Assembly: GCA_965153455.1 (NCBI GenBank)
Contig: OZ234504.1
Location: forward strand, 5,208,001-5,272,000
Source: Sphagnum compactum
Lineage: Eukaryota; Bryophyta; Sphagnopsida; Sphagnales
Direction of reading: 5' to 3'
Length of the DNA: 64,000 nucleotides
Shown here: piece by piece, positions 1 to 11,638 of the stretch
How the letters are laid out: each line of letters opens with the position of its first letter
Numbering within the stretch: position 1 is the stretch's first letter
The notes under the pieces: generated by a model
Told to the model about the DNA's origin: nothing
Seen by the model: only the letters and a program-made list of their open reading frames with translations
The model's database searches: none
Made by a program: the position numbers and the translations under genes

Positions 1-1400
1 GGTGCAAGAAACATGAAACCATGTTCCCAATTGTTGGCTTTTTAGTTAGATAAATATCAAGGATTGTAAATTTCAAATTGAAACTAAGAGATTTTTTTCC
101 TTTGTTGAAATTCACCAATTTGAAGAGATGCCATTTACAATCAAATAACCTTAAGAAATTAATGTTCGTGAATAAGAATTGGTCAAATGATGCAAGGGTG
201 GGTTACAAGGCTCTAATAATTTGGTAAAATTGATAGATTTTGAATTAGACTTAGAGGAGGAATTAAATGAGTTTGAAGGTTTGTTTGAGTCCAATGAATT
301 GAAATAGACTTAATATAATGTTTTTGAAATGTGATCACTTTTTTCATAAAAATATTAAAGCTTTGTAATGAACCTTGTTGATTTGTTTTCGCCTATGATT
401 TTTTATTTTTTTTAAAAGCGTATTAAATTTTAAAATCTCAAAATGACGTTAAAAATTGATTTGATATAGGTAATTAAGTTAAATGAATTAGAAATTGGGT
501 TTGAAAGACCAATTGGGCATGAAGGAAAATAAAAACAAAGAATTGGATAAGGCATGTATTTTTAAAAAAGTGAGATTTGTTTCAAATTTTAAATTAAAAA
601 AATTGATAAGTAGAATAAAAAATTATGAAAAAAATTAATAACCACCCAACACCAGTGTAGAGAGGTAATGCCACCTTGATGAAGTCAAAGTATTTTTGCA
701 CTTGTAAAATCAATTTTTGAAGTAAAGGGATTAACATATGTTGGTTTGTTGCGTATATTCAAATTTGGGGGCGAAAGGGTAGGTGCACAGAAAATAGTGT
801 GAAATCCATTAGAATAGTGGGTTAGTGTCTCACCATTTTATACAAAACCTGAACTATTTGAATGGAAGGTAGTACAAATGATGGGTGAGTGCACTAGAAG
901 AAACATGGATTTTCACCATTAGCCTATGCAACTATTTTTTAGTTGCTTGCATCATATGCAACTAAAAATCCCTTAGTTGCCTTGGACATGATGTCGTCTG
1001 TGTCTTTAGTTGTAGATGATAGATGAAATCAAAGTCAACATATATGGTTTCATCTATATGTGAAACGTATGGTTTATGTGATTGCCATGCAACTAACATG
1101 TGATTAAATTGTTGGACTTTACATTGTGCCATGTGTACAATTAACAACAATTCTCAGTATGACACGTGGCATGTTTATTAGCTTAAAGAGGCCTAGCCTA
1201 TACTAGTGAAATGTAATATTTAGCAAATTAAAGGGTGAAATGTGACAATTTGTAAGTTAATTTTTTGATTGAATTACAAAGTCACACATGGCAATTTGTA
1301 GGTTTTTTTTAATTGAATTACAAGGAAACATGTGACAATTTGTAGGTTAATATTTTATCAAATTACAAGGTGGCACATGTGGTAATTTATTGGTGGTCCA
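1..1400. other. AT-rich spacer without a supported gene
   Basis: Six-frame reading gives only very short open frames without coding character. The stretch is AT-rich. Around 895 there is a CACTAGAAGAAA sequence resembling a CACTA-transposon end, followed by short repeats of a 'ttagttgc' / 'gcaactaa' motif, but I found no partner end. Confidence 0.6.
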
Positions 1401-2222
1401 GGGGGGCCTAGGTACCTAGGCTTAATTCATTGTAATAGGTTAATACGTTGGTTTATTTACTTACCTACCTAGCCTAAACCTACCTACCTATACTAAGTAG
1501 ATAGGTTTAAGTTAAATAAGTAGCTAAATAAGCCTAGGCTAAGAAATAGGTTAAGTTTTTAAATCCTTTTTCATTTCAAGTTTAATTTTTAAAGGTCAAG
1601 CCTATTTGATTGACTCATCCCAAATGACACCTGATTTTTAATGTTTTTTGTGTATTTTCAATCTTCTCGTGCATTTACTTATATAATTTACAAACTTGAA
1701 AGCAAAGTCTAAAGATATGGGATAAGTTTTTAGTTGCAACCTAGTCACATGTATTAACAACTACATACTAACAAACAACTACTAATTAATTAGTTAGGTT
1801 AAGTTAGGCTAGGTTAAGCTAGGTATCTAGGTCAAGTTAAAATAAGTTAGGTTAGGTTAGATTAAGGTAAGTTAGTTTAGGCTAGGTACCTATGTTAGGT
1901 TAATGTAAGTTAGGTTAAGTTAGATACATGTAGGTTAGGTTAACATAAGTTAGGTTAAGTTAAACTAAGCTAGCTTAAGTTCTTAAGTTACATTATGGTA
2001 GGTTAGATTAGATTAGGTTAGGTAATTAGATTAAGTTTAGGGTTTAAGATACATTAAGCTAAGATAGATTAGGTTTAACTAACTACCTATGATAGGATAT
2101 GTTAGGTTATGTTAAACTATGTACATACCTAACTTAAATTAGGCTAGGTACCTAGGTCGAGTTAGGTTAGGTTAGGCTAGGTACTTAAGTTGGGCTCAAG
2201 GTTGTTAAAACCAACATAACGT
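1401..2222. repeat. Degenerate TTAGG/TTAGGT-like array
   Basis: Irregular reiteration of gttaggtta, gctaggtta, aagttaggt and tacctaggt blocks, mostly in units of 5-6 bases and their derivatives. It is not the canonical plant telomere unit TTTAGGG and the copies are too diverged to be an active telomere. The same motif reappears at about 2520-2590 and 5210-5350 and, more loosely, at 62640-62760, so it is a local low-complexity family. Confidence 0.7.
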
Positions 2223-2262
2223 GCCATTTTTGTGTCGATTGTCACGTCAATGTTAATTGTGA

Positions 2263-3874
2263 CACTACGCCAAAATGTGAAAAATATGATTACAGATATG
2301 ATTACATTTGTAATTCTAAAGGACATTTATGACTACCATGACTATAGTGCATTCGGATTCATCGCAAAGGCCATAGTTATTATATCTTCGATTACTATAG
2401 CCATAACAACTCATGTCTTTTACAACTATATAATAATAATAGTAATAATATAATTATAAAATAACAATAATTAGGTTAATTTCATTATGTGTCATCCAAT
2501 TAGTGGTCAACATGTGTCATTACTTAGCCTATGTAACCTAGGTAGGCACTTAACATAGGTGACTTAGGTGGGTATAGGTAACCTAATTAATAAAACATAG
2601 GTTGCAAATATGAAGACTTGAACCGTTAACCTCCTTGGAAGAGGTTCAAGTTTTTAACCATTACACCATCAATCAACATAAGTGAAAAACATTGTTATCG
2701 TTTGCTTATGAATATTGTTTTAGTTAAACTATGAAAATTGTCTAACATAGATATATGTAACTTATTTAACAACTTATTAACCTAGTTATGCTACCTATTT
2801 AATTTAGCTTAACCTACCTACTTCAATACATTTTCACATGTAAAGTTACTTCATTAGAAAAAATAAATATTATTGAAATAAATCAAATATAATTAGTTTA
2901 AATTTTATGAAATTCAATTAAATGATTATTTTTTGGGTCAAAAAGCCTTAAAAAATCAACTAATTATATTCCATTTATAATTAAAATAAAATTCTAAAAT
3001 AAATATTAAAATTTAGGAATTGGTTTATGACATATTAGAATATTTAATATTTTAAAGAATGTAATTATTATTTTAAATATGTACAATTTAATTTGAAAAA
3101 AATTATGATTATAAATATAAAATATATTAAAACAATATGTTATATATTATACATTATATATTATCTGATGTTATGAAAAAAAAACTATATTATTTAATCA
3201 TTAGAATTTTAAATGAAATATCAAGGAAAAAAATCAAATCATGAAGTTAAGTTATAAATGATCATAGGTAATTCATAAATAGACATGTAATAATGCTAAT
3301 ATTTAAATGGATATAATTAAGGTAGCAAGTAATTAGTTAGATAATTATTTAAATGTAGGTAGATATATTTATACCTATTTACCTACATAATTTTGCTATT
3401 TTTTATAACCTAATTATTACCCTACCTTACATATTTATTTCCCAAATTAATTACCTAAGCTAACCTACATACTTATAACTGTTTTTAAAGCAATAAATGT
3501 TAATTATATATTTTAATTATAAACCTAATTTGCCTATAATGGAAAAAGTTGTTCAAAAATTTAAGCAGTAAAATTTTAATATTTAATAATGTACATATTC
3601 ATTACATACATAAATAATATTTTAAATTCAAAATCAAGATGACTGTAATGGCTAGTTGTATTCACACACATATTAAAATTCATGATTATAATGATTGACT
3701 ATAAACATGTAGTAATAACATAAATGATTATAGTCGATAACTTAATAATGTAGTCATATTTTTGTTTCGAAAAGTTTGATAGTCATAAAAGACATGTCTT
3801 ATATGATTCAACGATTAGGGTGAGGACATAATCATAAAATGTCCTAGTCATGGATTCCACATTTTGGTATAGTA
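2263..3874. mobile_element. Non-autonomous CACTA-like DNA transposon
   Basis: The left end reads CACTACGCCAAAATGTG at 2263. The right end, read on the minus strand, is ACTATACCAAAATGTGG, so terminal inverted repeats match over about 16 bases with two mismatches; the outermost base at the right end (3874) is A where a perfect CACTA end would have G. Both ends are flanked by TGA (2260-2262 and 3875-3877), the 3-bp target duplication expected for this superfamily. Subterminal motifs such as catgtctttta are also inverted between the two sides. No transposase is encoded in the 1.6-kb interior, so movement would need a transposase in trans. Confidence 0.7.
2608..2671 (-). other. tRNA-like or SINE-head relic inside the CACTA element
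   Basis: On the minus strand a TGGTGTAATGGTT block resembles a pol III A box. It is followed by a perfect 6-bp stem AACCTC/GAGGTT around a 7-base loop TTCCAAG, then GGTTCAAGTC, close to a B box. The T-arm and acceptor stem do not pair properly, so this is not a functional tRNA. It may be a tRNA-derived SINE head or an old pseudo-tRNA (loop triplet CCA). Confidence 0.4.
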
Positions 3875-4032
3875 TGATGTGTCACTTTGTTAAGTCAAAA
3901 TTGACTAGACATTCCCACAATATAAACAAGATTATGAATTTTTTAATTGTCGAAAAAAGTTTAATTACTAGTTATTAATTATAAGAATTTATTCATTAGT
4001 TATGAATATTTATATTTCATCAATAAATCATT

Positions 4033-5213
4033 TTGTGACTAGATTTTGGTCATTGGACATCAACTAGGGAGTGGACTAGTTGCAACCAAAAATCCTAGTC
4101 GTTGAAATGGGGACCAAAATTAGGTCACCATTTTTTAACAATCAAGAACTTTTTTAGTATTTAAATTTTTTTTAATTCACATTATTGACCCGATTTAAGT
4201 TGCCAAACTGTGAATGGGGTGTGGATTGTTTGACCAATTAGGTCGCTCGACTATGGCCAAGGTGTGGATTAGTTGACCAAAAAATCCTAACCATTAAGAA
4301 GGCGACCAAAATTAGGTCGCCATTTTTTATCAGTTAAATGTTTTTCAATCTTTTTTCGTTCTTTTTGTTTTTTTTTTTTTCACATTAGTGATTGGATTTA
4401 GGTTGTTAGATTACGACTAGGGTGTGGACAAATCGACCAAAAAATCTTGGTCATTGAAATGGTGATCGAAATTTGGTTGTCAATTTTTAAAGGTCCAAAT
4501 TTTTTTAGTTTTCTTAAGTTTATTTTTTGCATATTAGCAACTAGATTAAGATCTCTAGACTACAATCGGGGTGTGGACTGGTCGACAAAAAAATCCTAGT
4601 TGTTTAGATGGCGACTGAAATTAAGTTGCCATTTTTTAATGGTTGAGATAATTTTCATTTTTTTTTTGGTTTCCTTTTCACATTGGCAACCAAATTTAAA
4701 TCATCGGACTTCAACACCATTGGCAACCAAATTAAAATCATCGGACAAAAAATCATCCAAAAAAATGATGATTTTTTGGCCGACTTGTCCGATGATTTTG
4801 TCCAAATTTAAATCATCAGACTAGATTAAAAAAAAAGTTTAAAAAAACATTTTTTGCATTATGGACCGAATTTAGATTGCTGGATTATGACAGGGTGTGG
4901 ATAGGTTGACGAAAAAATCCTAGCCATTGAGATGGGGATCAAAATTAGGTCACCATTTTTTAATGTTTAGTTAGTTTTTTTTTTTTTTCCGTAGTGGTGC
5001 TTAGATTTAGGTTGCCAGATGGGGATTAGGATGTAGACAAGTCGGCCAAAAAATCGTGGCTGTTGAGATGGTGAGGAAAATCAAGTTGCAACTTTTTAAT
5101 GGTTTATAATTTTTTATCAGTTGGTTTTTTTTTCCTCACTTGTGATTGGATTTAGGTTGCCCAATTACAATTGGGATGTGGATAGGTCGATCAAAAAATC
5201 TTGGCTGTAAGTT
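4033..5213. repeat. Tandem satellite of about 150 bp, roughly eight diverged copies
   Basis: A unit recurs along the block: (g)actagattt.ggttg..gga..acg..tggggtgtgga, then 'tcgaccaaaaaatcctagccattgagatgg', then 'gaccaaaattaggtcgccattttttaa', then a T-rich spacer ending 'cacattagtg'. Copies start near 4033, 4180, 4385, 4540, 4680, 4855, 4993 and 5138, with 10-30% divergence and small indels. The copy at 4690-4830 is rearranged into short inverted 'ccgatgatttt' repeats. No open frame runs through the array. Confidence 0.75.
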
Positions 5214-6295
5214 AGATTAGTCTACGTACTTAAGTTAGCTTAGGTTAAACTACATACCTAGGTTAGATTAAAATAGGTACTTAGCTTGGGTTAGGCTAGG
5301 TTAAACTACATACTTAGGTTAGGCTATATACCTAGGTCAGGCTAAGTTAGATATTCTAATCTACCTTTCTCAATATATTTATAATTAATATACACATTAA
5401 AATTCCCCTTAATTGATTTCTTAAATACAACTATATACACCCATATAAACATTCCTATACATTTTTGTTATATGTTTATATCCTACTACAGCTTAGAATT
5501 GATATCCTTAAAGTTTAGGCTCACCTCACAATGGTGCGATTAATTTTGGTCATTATTGCAACTAATGGGTCATATAGGGATGTTCTTGTATGAAAATGTT
5601 ATTAGATGTTGTCCATATGAAAGGATGGAAAAAAAAAAAATCAAAAAAATGATCAAAATTAGTAAATAGTTGTAAAAACAACCAAAATTAATTCTAAATA
5701 TCATATAGTTACATATAGTTTCAAATATACGGGTTGCATTTTTGTCTTTTTCTTACAATGGTGGGAGATCATGGACACTTACTCTAAGAAGGTCCCTACG
5801 TCTACACAACAATATACACGCATAGCAACCCTTGCCATTAGCCTAAGTCAAAAATGGTCATAGATACTGTGAAGATCTAAGTCTTGAGTGAAGATTTTTT
5901 GGTTACTTATCTTGGGTAAGGGTGAAGCAAGGAGTCACCTTGTTAAGGTGACAATAGTCAGCTCAATGAAATGAACGATAAGTGATTGATGAAAGCAACC
6001 ACCTTGTTACTAGCTTAATGGAATGAATGATAGTTGATTTGAGTTGTCTGTAGGCCTTTCTTTTTCCTCTACTCCTTTGAGTGCTCATCTGTCTTCCCCG
6101 AAGCACCTATATTTGTCCCATATAGTTTGGGCACAACTTCAACTTGCATGTAAATAAGTTCGAAAGGATGGGTCAAAGGGAAGCCACTTGGCTTTCACTT
6201 TGGGCACTGGCCCATAGTAAAGGGGTATATCTTTATAAAGAACAACTTTTGGGCTCTTCCTGGATTGTGAGTGAGGCCCAGCCTCACTTTATCTG
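5214..6295. other. Spacer: TTAGGT-like tail, then unannotated AT-rich DNA
   Basis: The first 140 bases continue the ttaggtta / tacctaggt motif of 1401-2222. The rest has no open frame with coding character, no tRNA and no clear repeat. Confidence 0.5.
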
Positions 6296-7202
6296 CCTCA
6301 GCTGGGTCCTCATATCCAGGAAGAGCCTCGAAGCTGTTGCTTATGCTACACTTTCCTTGCACTAGGGAATAATGTTGTCTTGTATCATGGTAACTAATCA
6401 TTCCTTATGTTCGATTTAAGTAATTGAGTTTCAGTTCTCTTCCTTCAATATAAAAAGTATGTTACTAGACCTGTGTGCAAGATCAGTCGTCTTAGGCCCA
6501 ATTAACATGAGTGGATGCCACGGTTGAACTCGAATCATGCAATCACATTGATGCACAACTGAAATTAGTCTCACAGGCTTTACACTCAGACTCAAGGCTG
6601 AACTAAAATATAATATTTTAATTTGTGATTTTTTAGGCCCGTGACACCATCATGGTAACTATCATTCCTTATGTTTGATTTAAGTAATTGAGTTTCAGTC
6701 CTCTTCCTTCAATATAAAAAGTATGTTACTAGACCTGAGTGCAAGATCAGTCGTCTTAGGCCCTATTAACATGAGTGGATGCCACGGTTGAACTCGAATC
6801 ATGCAATCACATTGATGCACAACTGAAATTAGTCTCACAGGCTTTACACTTAGACTCAAGTCCTCAAATCCAGGAAGAGCCTGGAAGCTGTTGCTTATGC
6901 TACACTTTCCTTGCACTAGGGAATAATGTCTTGTATCATGGAACTATCATTCCTTATGTTTGATTTAAGTAATTGAGTTTCAGTCCTCTTCCTTCAATAT
7001 AAAAAGTATGTTACTAGACCTGTGTGCAAGATCAGTCGTCTTAGGCCCAATTAACATGAGTGGATGCCTCGGTTGAACTCGAATCATGCAATCGCATTGA
7101 TGCACAACTGAAATTAGTCTCACAGGCTTTACACTTAGACTCAAGGCTGAACTAAAATATAATATTTTAATTTGTGAATTTTTAAGGCCCGTGACACCAT
7201 CA
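6296..7202. repeat. Reiterated repeat block in an AB-B-AB arrangement
   Basis: Segment A (6308-6391 and about 6860-6941) carries 'atccaggaagagcct' and ends near 'tcatgg'. Segment B (6392-6652, 6653-6859, 6942-7202) begins 'aactatcattcc' and ends at or near 'cccgtgacaccatca', except the middle copy, which stops in the 'cacttagactcaag' zone. Copies are almost identical, so the amplification is recent. Open frames crossing it are repeat shadows. Confidence 0.75.
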
Positions 7203-9000
7203 GGGGCAGAAAAAAACCTTTCAACTTGGAAAAGCTAATTTAAAATAAAATAAAATAATAAAATAAAATGATATTTAAGTGACAATGAAATAATATTTAC
7301 TCTTGGCAATTTTTTAAATTTATTTTCACAGATTTCATCAAATTAAGCTGGGTACCCCTTATTTTGCCTTTCTCCGTTTTTGTCCTTTTCTTCATTTTGT
7401 CTGTGTCCATTATGATTGTCTTATCTTTATTTTGCCTATTATTTCTCTTATGATAACAAGAGAAGAAAACAAAACCATAGGAAACGTTGAAGACTTTGTT
7501 CCAACAAACTTCTTGGCCTCAATAATTGTACATAGCAAATTCTTGACATTTGAGAAATCATTATTTTATTAATAACTTGAGGTCAAACAACATGCCAAAA
7601 TGTTCAATATTTTGCCTTATTAGAGTTATCTTTAAAGTTAACCAATGTCATGTGCTTTTTTTCACCCCTTATCCCCTATTTCAACTTCAAAGCTTGCTAT
7701 TTGCAAAGTGAAAAAGTTTCATTGAATCAAGATTGGGACTCAATACCACAATATCTAATGCTGAAGATTCAAAATAATTATGGTAATAGTAAACATAGCA
7801 ATAGTGAAGGCACTCAGGAAAAAATAAAATTGATGAAACTTAGATACACTAAATTTTGTGATAATCTAAATTTCATTCCTCATTTAAATGCAATGTGTTT
7901 TTCCACTGTTTTTTTTCTAATCTCACTCCTTCGTGATCAAACTCAAAATTTTGATATTGTGTTTCTTTCACTTCACAAATTTCTCTATTGTCCTCAAGAC
8001 TTTTTAGCCTCTATTCCAAATCTAATGTTAGCATTAGTTTTCTAGGGATTTGATTTTGCAGGTCCATAAATCTATCTATGAAGGAAGGTAGTTTGTTTTG
8101 TTTTGTGATTATGAGATCCACTGAACCGGGATGCTTCAGATTATGTTCATGGAGTCTTTGGAAAGCTCTTGACAAGATGGGGTGCATGGGCTTTGGTTCC
8201 ATGACGTTTGGACTTGCGGTGCAAAAGTTCTTAGATTTGGATTGAGAATGTGGGAGATATTGATTTTTAAGTGATTTCTGCCACTGAAAATTCAAATAAA
8301 TTCCAAAAAACCAGGTTTTGGGAAGGAAAAATCAGTTGAGGACGTGGTAACACTTGGGTCAATGGCACAGGCCACACTAGTTGTGTTTGAAATGGAGTGA
8401 TGGCAAGCAAGCAACCACAATATAACTATACCTTATGAAAACAATATTTTACGTTCTGCACAATTTCTCATTCTTTGATTCTAGATGAGATGGATGCTAA
8501 AACGGTTTGTGTTTAGCCATAAGTTGTGCACTCAGATTCACCTAAAGACAGTTGTTGCTCCACTATTTGAACTAGTTAATAGATTGTCTTCTCTTGGACT
8601 ACAACACTATGGGCTTGCTCCAAAATGCTCCTCTAATTTCCTTCAACATTCCCCATATTTCATATTTTGAAACAAATACTTCTTTGTACTTCAAGAGAAA
8701 TATTGAACTCATATATGTGTGTATGTGTGTGCATGTGTATAATGCACACTAGCAATCATTTGTGGAGTTAGATTGACTCTTGCTTATTGAAGATCTGCAA
8801 ATTGCACATAAAATCTTGAATTCCAACATAGTATTTATTTAATGTGATGCATTATTGTTACCTATCATAATCTAGTTTAATGTGTATACCAAATTCTAAA
8901 ATGTGAATAATTCACTAGCTGCAGGAACTACAAAGATTCATATAGAAATTTATGAACTCTTTTCAATGAGGAGGTAGGTAAGTAGTTGTTTGTTTTCAAG
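7203..9000. other. AT-rich spacer, no supported gene
   Basis: The longest frame (131 codons, 7650-8045, +) has a composition like random AT-rich DNA, no recognisable motif and no supporting splice sites, so I do not call it. Nothing else stands out. Confidence 0.5.
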
Positions 9001-9017
9001 GATTTTTTCATTCTAAA

Positions 9018-9330
9018 CAACTTCCATATGTGTGATAAAAAAGAACCCATAATATCATGATCAAATTCTGAACAATTTCCAGTGGTGCAATCAAAGGGAA
9101 CCAGTATATAAAAATTGTCATGACTAAAAAAAATTGAACCATCTGTGTGATTGAAGAAAACGCATATGACAATTATGATAAATTATCAAAACAATTTCCA
9201 TCGACTGTGCAATCAAAGTGAAAACCCATCATGATACATATTATGATCCCCAGAAATTCTAAAGTTACAGTTTTCCATCTGGTGTGATCAAAGCTCGAAT
9301 TTAACCCATATATGATTATGATAAAAATTT
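9018..9330. repeat. Degenerate ~60-bp tandem repeat, about five units
   Basis: Each unit has 'aacaatttccat', a 'gtgtgatcaaag' or 'gtgcaatcaaag' block, 'aacccat', and an 'atgattatgataa'-type tail. Units start near 9018, 9072, 9138, 9191 and 9263. The array lies about 400 bp beyond the stop codon of the alveolin-like gene, possibly past its 3' end. Confidence 0.55.
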
Positions 9331-9717
9331 GCTTCCTGAGAAGCAATAGTTATAACTGAAACACATTCGACTCAAAACTCAAAACAATTGTATGAACTCT
9401 AGATCTCCAGCTAATTTTCAAGTAAAGTTTCAAGCTTTTAATTCATGCCTGGGCCAGGACTTGTGAAATATGTGATGACCATGATACTATGATTACAATT
9501 TGGAGCTGCAGCTGCAATGGAACTTGATGTGTTTAAGTTCTGAATCTGCTTCAGGTGTACATAATTTGTTGTACAGATGAACTGCATCAGCTTCAGATCT
9601 AGAGAAACCATTAATTAGTAAGTACTAAAGTATTACACTCAAAACTCCTGAAGACTTTATAAATTCTGTGTAAATTTTGTACTCAAAATTAATTGTGTAC
9701 AATGGGTATGAAACTTT

Positions 9718-11638
9718 TTATGCTGCTGTGAACTTATTTTCAATCCTCTTGAACAGGCCTTGTTTGCGAGGTTGACGTCCTGCTGCAGGAGCTCCTCCAT
9801 TAGGAGAAGAAGCTGCAGCGGTAGCAGGTGGTGGTGCAGTACGAGCGGAGGTGCCATTGTTGTTGTTGGTAACAGTGTCGATGCTATGGCGGTGTTGTTG
9901 ATCAGTTTCTGCATCCGCTGAGAAATCGGAGCTAGTGTCTCTTTGATGATGCCCAGGTAGCAGATTATCCAGCAGGTGTGGTCTGTGCTTTTTCTCCAGG
10001 TTTCGTAGGAGATTCATATCACCAGGGGCTGTATATCTGTTGTGAAGCTTCTCAATGTAGCTGCACATTCATCAAACAAAGAAAACGGATCCAAAAGAAG
10101 ACGATAGATCTGATCAGCTGAAGGCGATGGCATTCATTTTTCCTTCTGCGAGTATGCATGATCACAGCTAGCTACTATTGCCCAAAGAATTCCCCAGTTC
10201 TAGAATAGACACCAAGCTCATGAAGAGAACTTCCAAACTAGCTGAATATCAAGCGCGACAAGTTCAACAGCTGCAGATCTTCTAGACCTGCAGATCAGCC
10301 GTAGTAGATCTAGAATCCCGAAAGTGTTATCAATTGGGTTCAACACTCTAGAGACTTAAGAATCTGCAAAAAAAAATTGATGAAGTTGCGAAAGATTTGC
10401 CACTGGGAAGAAATCCGAGGGAATTCAATCCAGAGTTAGCTGTGGAGAAATGCAGAGCTCTAGGGATGACTTACTTTCCAGTGTGTACTTCGATCTGGCG
10501 CCTCACGGGGACCTCGCGCACGATGGGTACATGCACAGACTCAAGCACATCCTCGGTGATGATCCTGGGAGTCTTCTCCACTCTCGGAACCTCCACATAG
10601 TCCACCACATCCACCATTTCGGTGATTTCCCTGGGTTCTTCCACGACTCTGCGCATAGCAGCAGCACACGGATGAATATCACCAAACTGCTCATGCTTTG
10701 TCAGGAGGTTCTCTACTGCTCATGAACTTCAAGGAAGTGCAGAAGATCAATATTCTTAGAAGAGTTCTTAACTTCTCAGCCTGCTTCTTCATTCTCCTGA
10801 TCACATTCTTTACTGCAATTCTGCAAAGTCCATGAGGTGCCGGAAAATCAAAAAGCTGCTTCAGAAGATTGGAGAGTGGCTATGAGCGCGTGATCTCGAG
10901 CTTTTTTTACCTGTGCACAATTTCGATCCTTGTCTTAGGAATCTGCTTGATGATGGGCACCCTGTCAATGATCACAGTCTCCTCCGTGATGACTTTGGTT
11001 CGGGGAACCGTCACCATCCTTTCCTCGTATGTGATCTCCTTCACGAACACGGTCTCCTCCACCGTCTTCATCTCTGGGATCTTCTGGATGACTTCAACTC
11101 GGGTCTCATATTCCTTGGGCTGCAATATTATGCAAAAGACATATATTTTTAGCACATCATGTGCGAAATCTTGCAAAGCTTGTATCTAGTCTTCGACGCT
11201 CTCGACGATCTTCCAGCTGCAGCTCATGAAGAATTTGTTCAAGAGATTTACCAGAAAGCGAGAGTTGGGTGCATTCAGATCGGGAACATAAGGGTGTCCT
11301 TCTCCCGTCACCTCGGACCGGTTCGGCAAATTCCGCAACGCTGCCGGCTCCCCCGCGTACACTGGTCCGCGCCCAGCAGGCGCACCTTGATCTCTAGTGT
11401 TTCCGTCCGCGGCTTCCGTGAGGCGCTCAGAAGTACCGGAAGCAGCAGCAGCAGGAGTAGTTTCCCCAGTTGTTCCGCGACGATTGATGCCATTGTTTGC
11501 AGCACCGGCAACAACTGCGTCATCTGTACGACGACCACCACCCACTGCTCTAACTCCCTCGTTCATATTCTCATCGGCTGCAGGAGCTGGTGCTGCATCA
11601 GGCTGATCCGCGGCTACTCCAGACTGATCACTACTCAT
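9718..11638 (-). CDS. Alveolin-like (IMC/articulin-type) repeat protein, four exons
   Basis: Model of 370 aa on the minus strand: exons 11638-11252, 11119-10911, 10648-10475 and 10060-9718. Every intron has GT..AG borders (donors GTAAAT, GTAAAA, GTAAGT) and phases agree (0, 2, 2). The ATG at 11638 is the first in frame. Residues 1-129 are an Ala/Gly/Asn-rich, probably disordered head. Residues ~130-257 form an uninterrupted array rich in V/I, E, K/R and P with about 12-residue periodicity, for example KTVEETVFVKEI, RMVTVPRTKVITEE, DRVPIIKQIPKTRIE and VVDYVEVPRVEKTPRI. Residues 258-370 are again low-complexity and end in a basic amphipathic stretch, GLFKRIENKF. This Val-Pro/charged repeat is the hallmark of alveolins and articulins, filament-forming membrane-skeleton proteins best known from alveolates and other protists; I infer a cytoskeletal or membrane-associated role. 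No signal peptide or TM segment is seen. Alternatives: an unrelated coiled-coil or charged-repeat protein, or a desiccation protein. Confidence 0.7.

Noticed and set aside
895-910. CACTAGAAGAAA sequence as a second CACTA-type end
   Set aside because: No matching inverted end or target duplication found in the window.
7650-8045. 131-codon plus-strand frame
   Set aside because: AT-driven composition, no motif, no splice or start support.
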